A DNA stretch of 64,000 nucleotides from an uncultured Lachnospiraceae bacterium (GTDB lineage: Bacteria; Bacillota; Clostridia; Lachnospirales; Lachnospiraceae), in contig CAKRVA010000007.1 of the NCBI GenBank assembly GCA_934408585.1, positions 1-64,000 on the forward strand, given 5' to 3'. The position numbers were made by a program, and so were the translations under genes. The notes under the pieces were generated by a model. It did no database searches, was not told the origin of the DNA, and was given only the letters and a program-made list of their open reading frames with translations. Shown here piece by piece: positions 62,841 to 64,000 of the stretch. Every line of letters begins with the position of its first letter. The first letter of the stretch is position 1.

Positions 62841-64000
62841 ATGGGCAATAAAGGAAAATATTACATTACAACAGCCATTGCATATACGTCAGGAAAACCT
62901 CATATCGGAAACAGTTATGAAATCGTGTTAGCTGACAGTATTGCCAGATTTAAAAGAAAAGATGGCTATGATGTGTTCTTCCAGACAGGAACGGATGAAC
63001 ATGGACAGAAGATTGAATTAAAAGCACAGGAGGCAGGAATTACCCCGAAACAGTTTGTGGACGGAACCGCAGGAACTATTCGCAAAATATGGGATTTGAT
63101 GAATACCTCTTATGATAAATTTATCAGAACGACGGATGAAGACCATGAAAAGCAGGTGCAGAAAATTTTTAAGAAGCTGTATCAGCAGGGAGATATTTAT
63201 AAAAGCGCTTACGAAGGAATGTACTGCACTCCTTGTGAGTCGTTCTGGACAGAATCACAGCTCAAGGACGGAAAATGTCCGGACTGCGGAAGAGAAGTAA
63301 AACCGGCAAAGGAAGAAGCATATTTCTTTAAAATGAGCAAGTATGCGGATCGGTTAATTGAGCATATTAATACACATCCGGAGTTTATTCAGCCGGTTTC
63401 CCGTAAGAATGAAATGATGAATAACTTCCTGCTTCCGGGACTCCAGGATTTGTGTGTATCCAGAACGTCTTTCAAGTGGGGAATCCCGGTTGATTTTGAT
63501 GAGAAACATGTCATTTATGTATGGCTGGATGCACTTACGAATTACATTACCGGAATTGGTTATGATTGTGAAGGAGAGAGCTCGGAACAGTACAAAAAGT
63601 TATGGCCGGCAGACCTTCATCTGATTGGAAAAGATATTATCCGTTTCCATACCATTTACTGGCCGATTTTCCTGATGGCACTTGGAGAACCACTGCCAAA
63701 GCAGGTATTTGGACATCCATGGCTTTTGATGAACAATGATAAGATGAGTAAGTCTAAGGGAAATGTTATTTATGCAGATGATCTGGTAGACTTTTTCGGA
63801 GTAGATGCAGTCCGCTATTATGTACTTCATGAGATGCCATTTGATAACGATGGAAATATTACCTGGGAACTTGTAACGGAACGTACGAATGCAGAACTGG
63901 CGAATACGCTTGGAAACCTTGTAAACCGTACTGTCTCCATGAGTAATAAATATTTCGGCGGCGTTGTTACTGACAAAAAGGCAGCAGAACCGGTTGACGA
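62841..64000 (+). CDS. metG: Methionyl-tRNA synthetase, 3' part beyond the window
   Basis: At least 386 codons are visible, open to the right edge, from the ATG at 62841 behind AAAGGAAC. A class I synthetase charging tRNA-Met. The HIGH-type motif is in SGKPHIGNSYEI, the zinc knuckles are CTPCES and CPDCGR, and the KMSKS loop is KMSKSKGN near 63741. The anticodon-binding part and any C-terminal tRNA-binding domain lie outside. It has its own promoter. Confidence 0.96.
   Translation, partial: MGNKGKYYITTAIAYTSGKPHIGNSYEIVLADSIARFKRKDGYDVFFQTGTDEHGQKIELKAQEAGITPKQFVDGTAGTIRKIWDLMNTSYDKFIRTTDEDHEKQVQKIFKKLYQQGDIYKSAYEGMYCTPCESFWTESQLKDGKCPDCGREVKPAKEEAYFFKMSKYADRLIEHINTHPEFIQPVSRKNEMMNNFLLPGLQDLCVSRTSFKWGIPVDFDEKHVIYVWLDALTNYITGIGYDCEGESSEQYKKLWPADLHLIGKDIIRFHTIYWPIFLMALGEPLPKQVFGHPWLLMNNDKMSKSKGNVIYADDLVDFFGVDAVRYYVLHEMPFDNDGNITWELVTERTNAELANTLGNLVNRTVSMSNKYFGGVVTDKKAAEPVD

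Overview
The window reads as a chromosomal segment of a flagellated, low-to-moderate GC (about 40 percent by eye) Firmicute of class Clostridia. Lachnospiraceae of the Roseburia/Agathobacter/Butyrivibrio kind fit best. The grounds are an mreB/mbl-flhO-flhP-flgJ block, a comFC-yvyF pair, a cdaA-cdaR-glmM operon, a DUF6465 protein, DUF3048 lipoproteins and a uvrC-hprK-ROK kinase-murB-rapZ-whiA-HPr cluster. The genus is an inference and was not checked against any database.

Layout. 1-407: four tRNA genes (Tyr, partial at the left edge; initiator Met; Phe; Leu) and a terminator. 492-4001: a flavoprotein, a MATE exporter on the minus strand and a small alarmone synthetase. 4069-10810: a glycerol-3-phosphate oxidation and glycerol kinase operon, ending in a large protein of unknown function with a degenerate cyclic-nucleotide-binding fold. 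10911-14643: mannose-6-phosphate isomerase, an aminotransferase, UppP and a Lys/Ala/Pro-rich DUF6465 protein. 14764-19695: uvrB-uvrA behind a LexA-like box. 19898-22906: MreB/Mbl plus three flagellar rod genes. 22988-26384: recD2, comFC and a yvyF-like gene. 26406-31577: two unknown membrane proteins, then cdaA, cdaR, glmM and an HPr gene, linking c-di-AMP signalling to cell-wall precursor supply. 31650-35436: three minus-strand lipoprotein genes. 35622-40706: rfbD, a PAP2-like protein, gmd, a polytopic membrane protein and fcl, that is, nucleotide-sugar supply (dTDP-rhamnose, GDP-fucose) for a surface polysaccharide.

40707-48450 is the accessory part. It holds a 51-bp imperfect tandem repeat array, a 5'-truncated-looking gene fused to that array, a secreted protein, a transposase relic with an internal deletion, a 907-residue protein with a helical N-terminus resembling type VII secretion substrates, a membrane-anchored leucine-rich-repeat protein, and a broken duplicate of the start of that gene. 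This is the most likely place for something undescribed.

48451-64000 returns to core genes: DUF1846, ftsH, uvrC, hprK, a ROK kinase, murB, rapZ, a shortened whiA, a Crh-like HPr lacking the catalytic histidine, a lipid kinase and fba. These are followed by a cyclophilin and a GNAT acetyltransferase on the minus strand, then metG, which runs off the right edge. HPr kinase (hprK) and its two potential substrates, a normal HPr at 31314 and a Crh-like HPr at 58608, are all inside the window, so much of a carbon catabolite control circuit can be read here.

Start codons were chosen from Shine-Dalgarno spacing and the expected family N-terminus. Several differ from the longest open frame, and this is stated in each entry.
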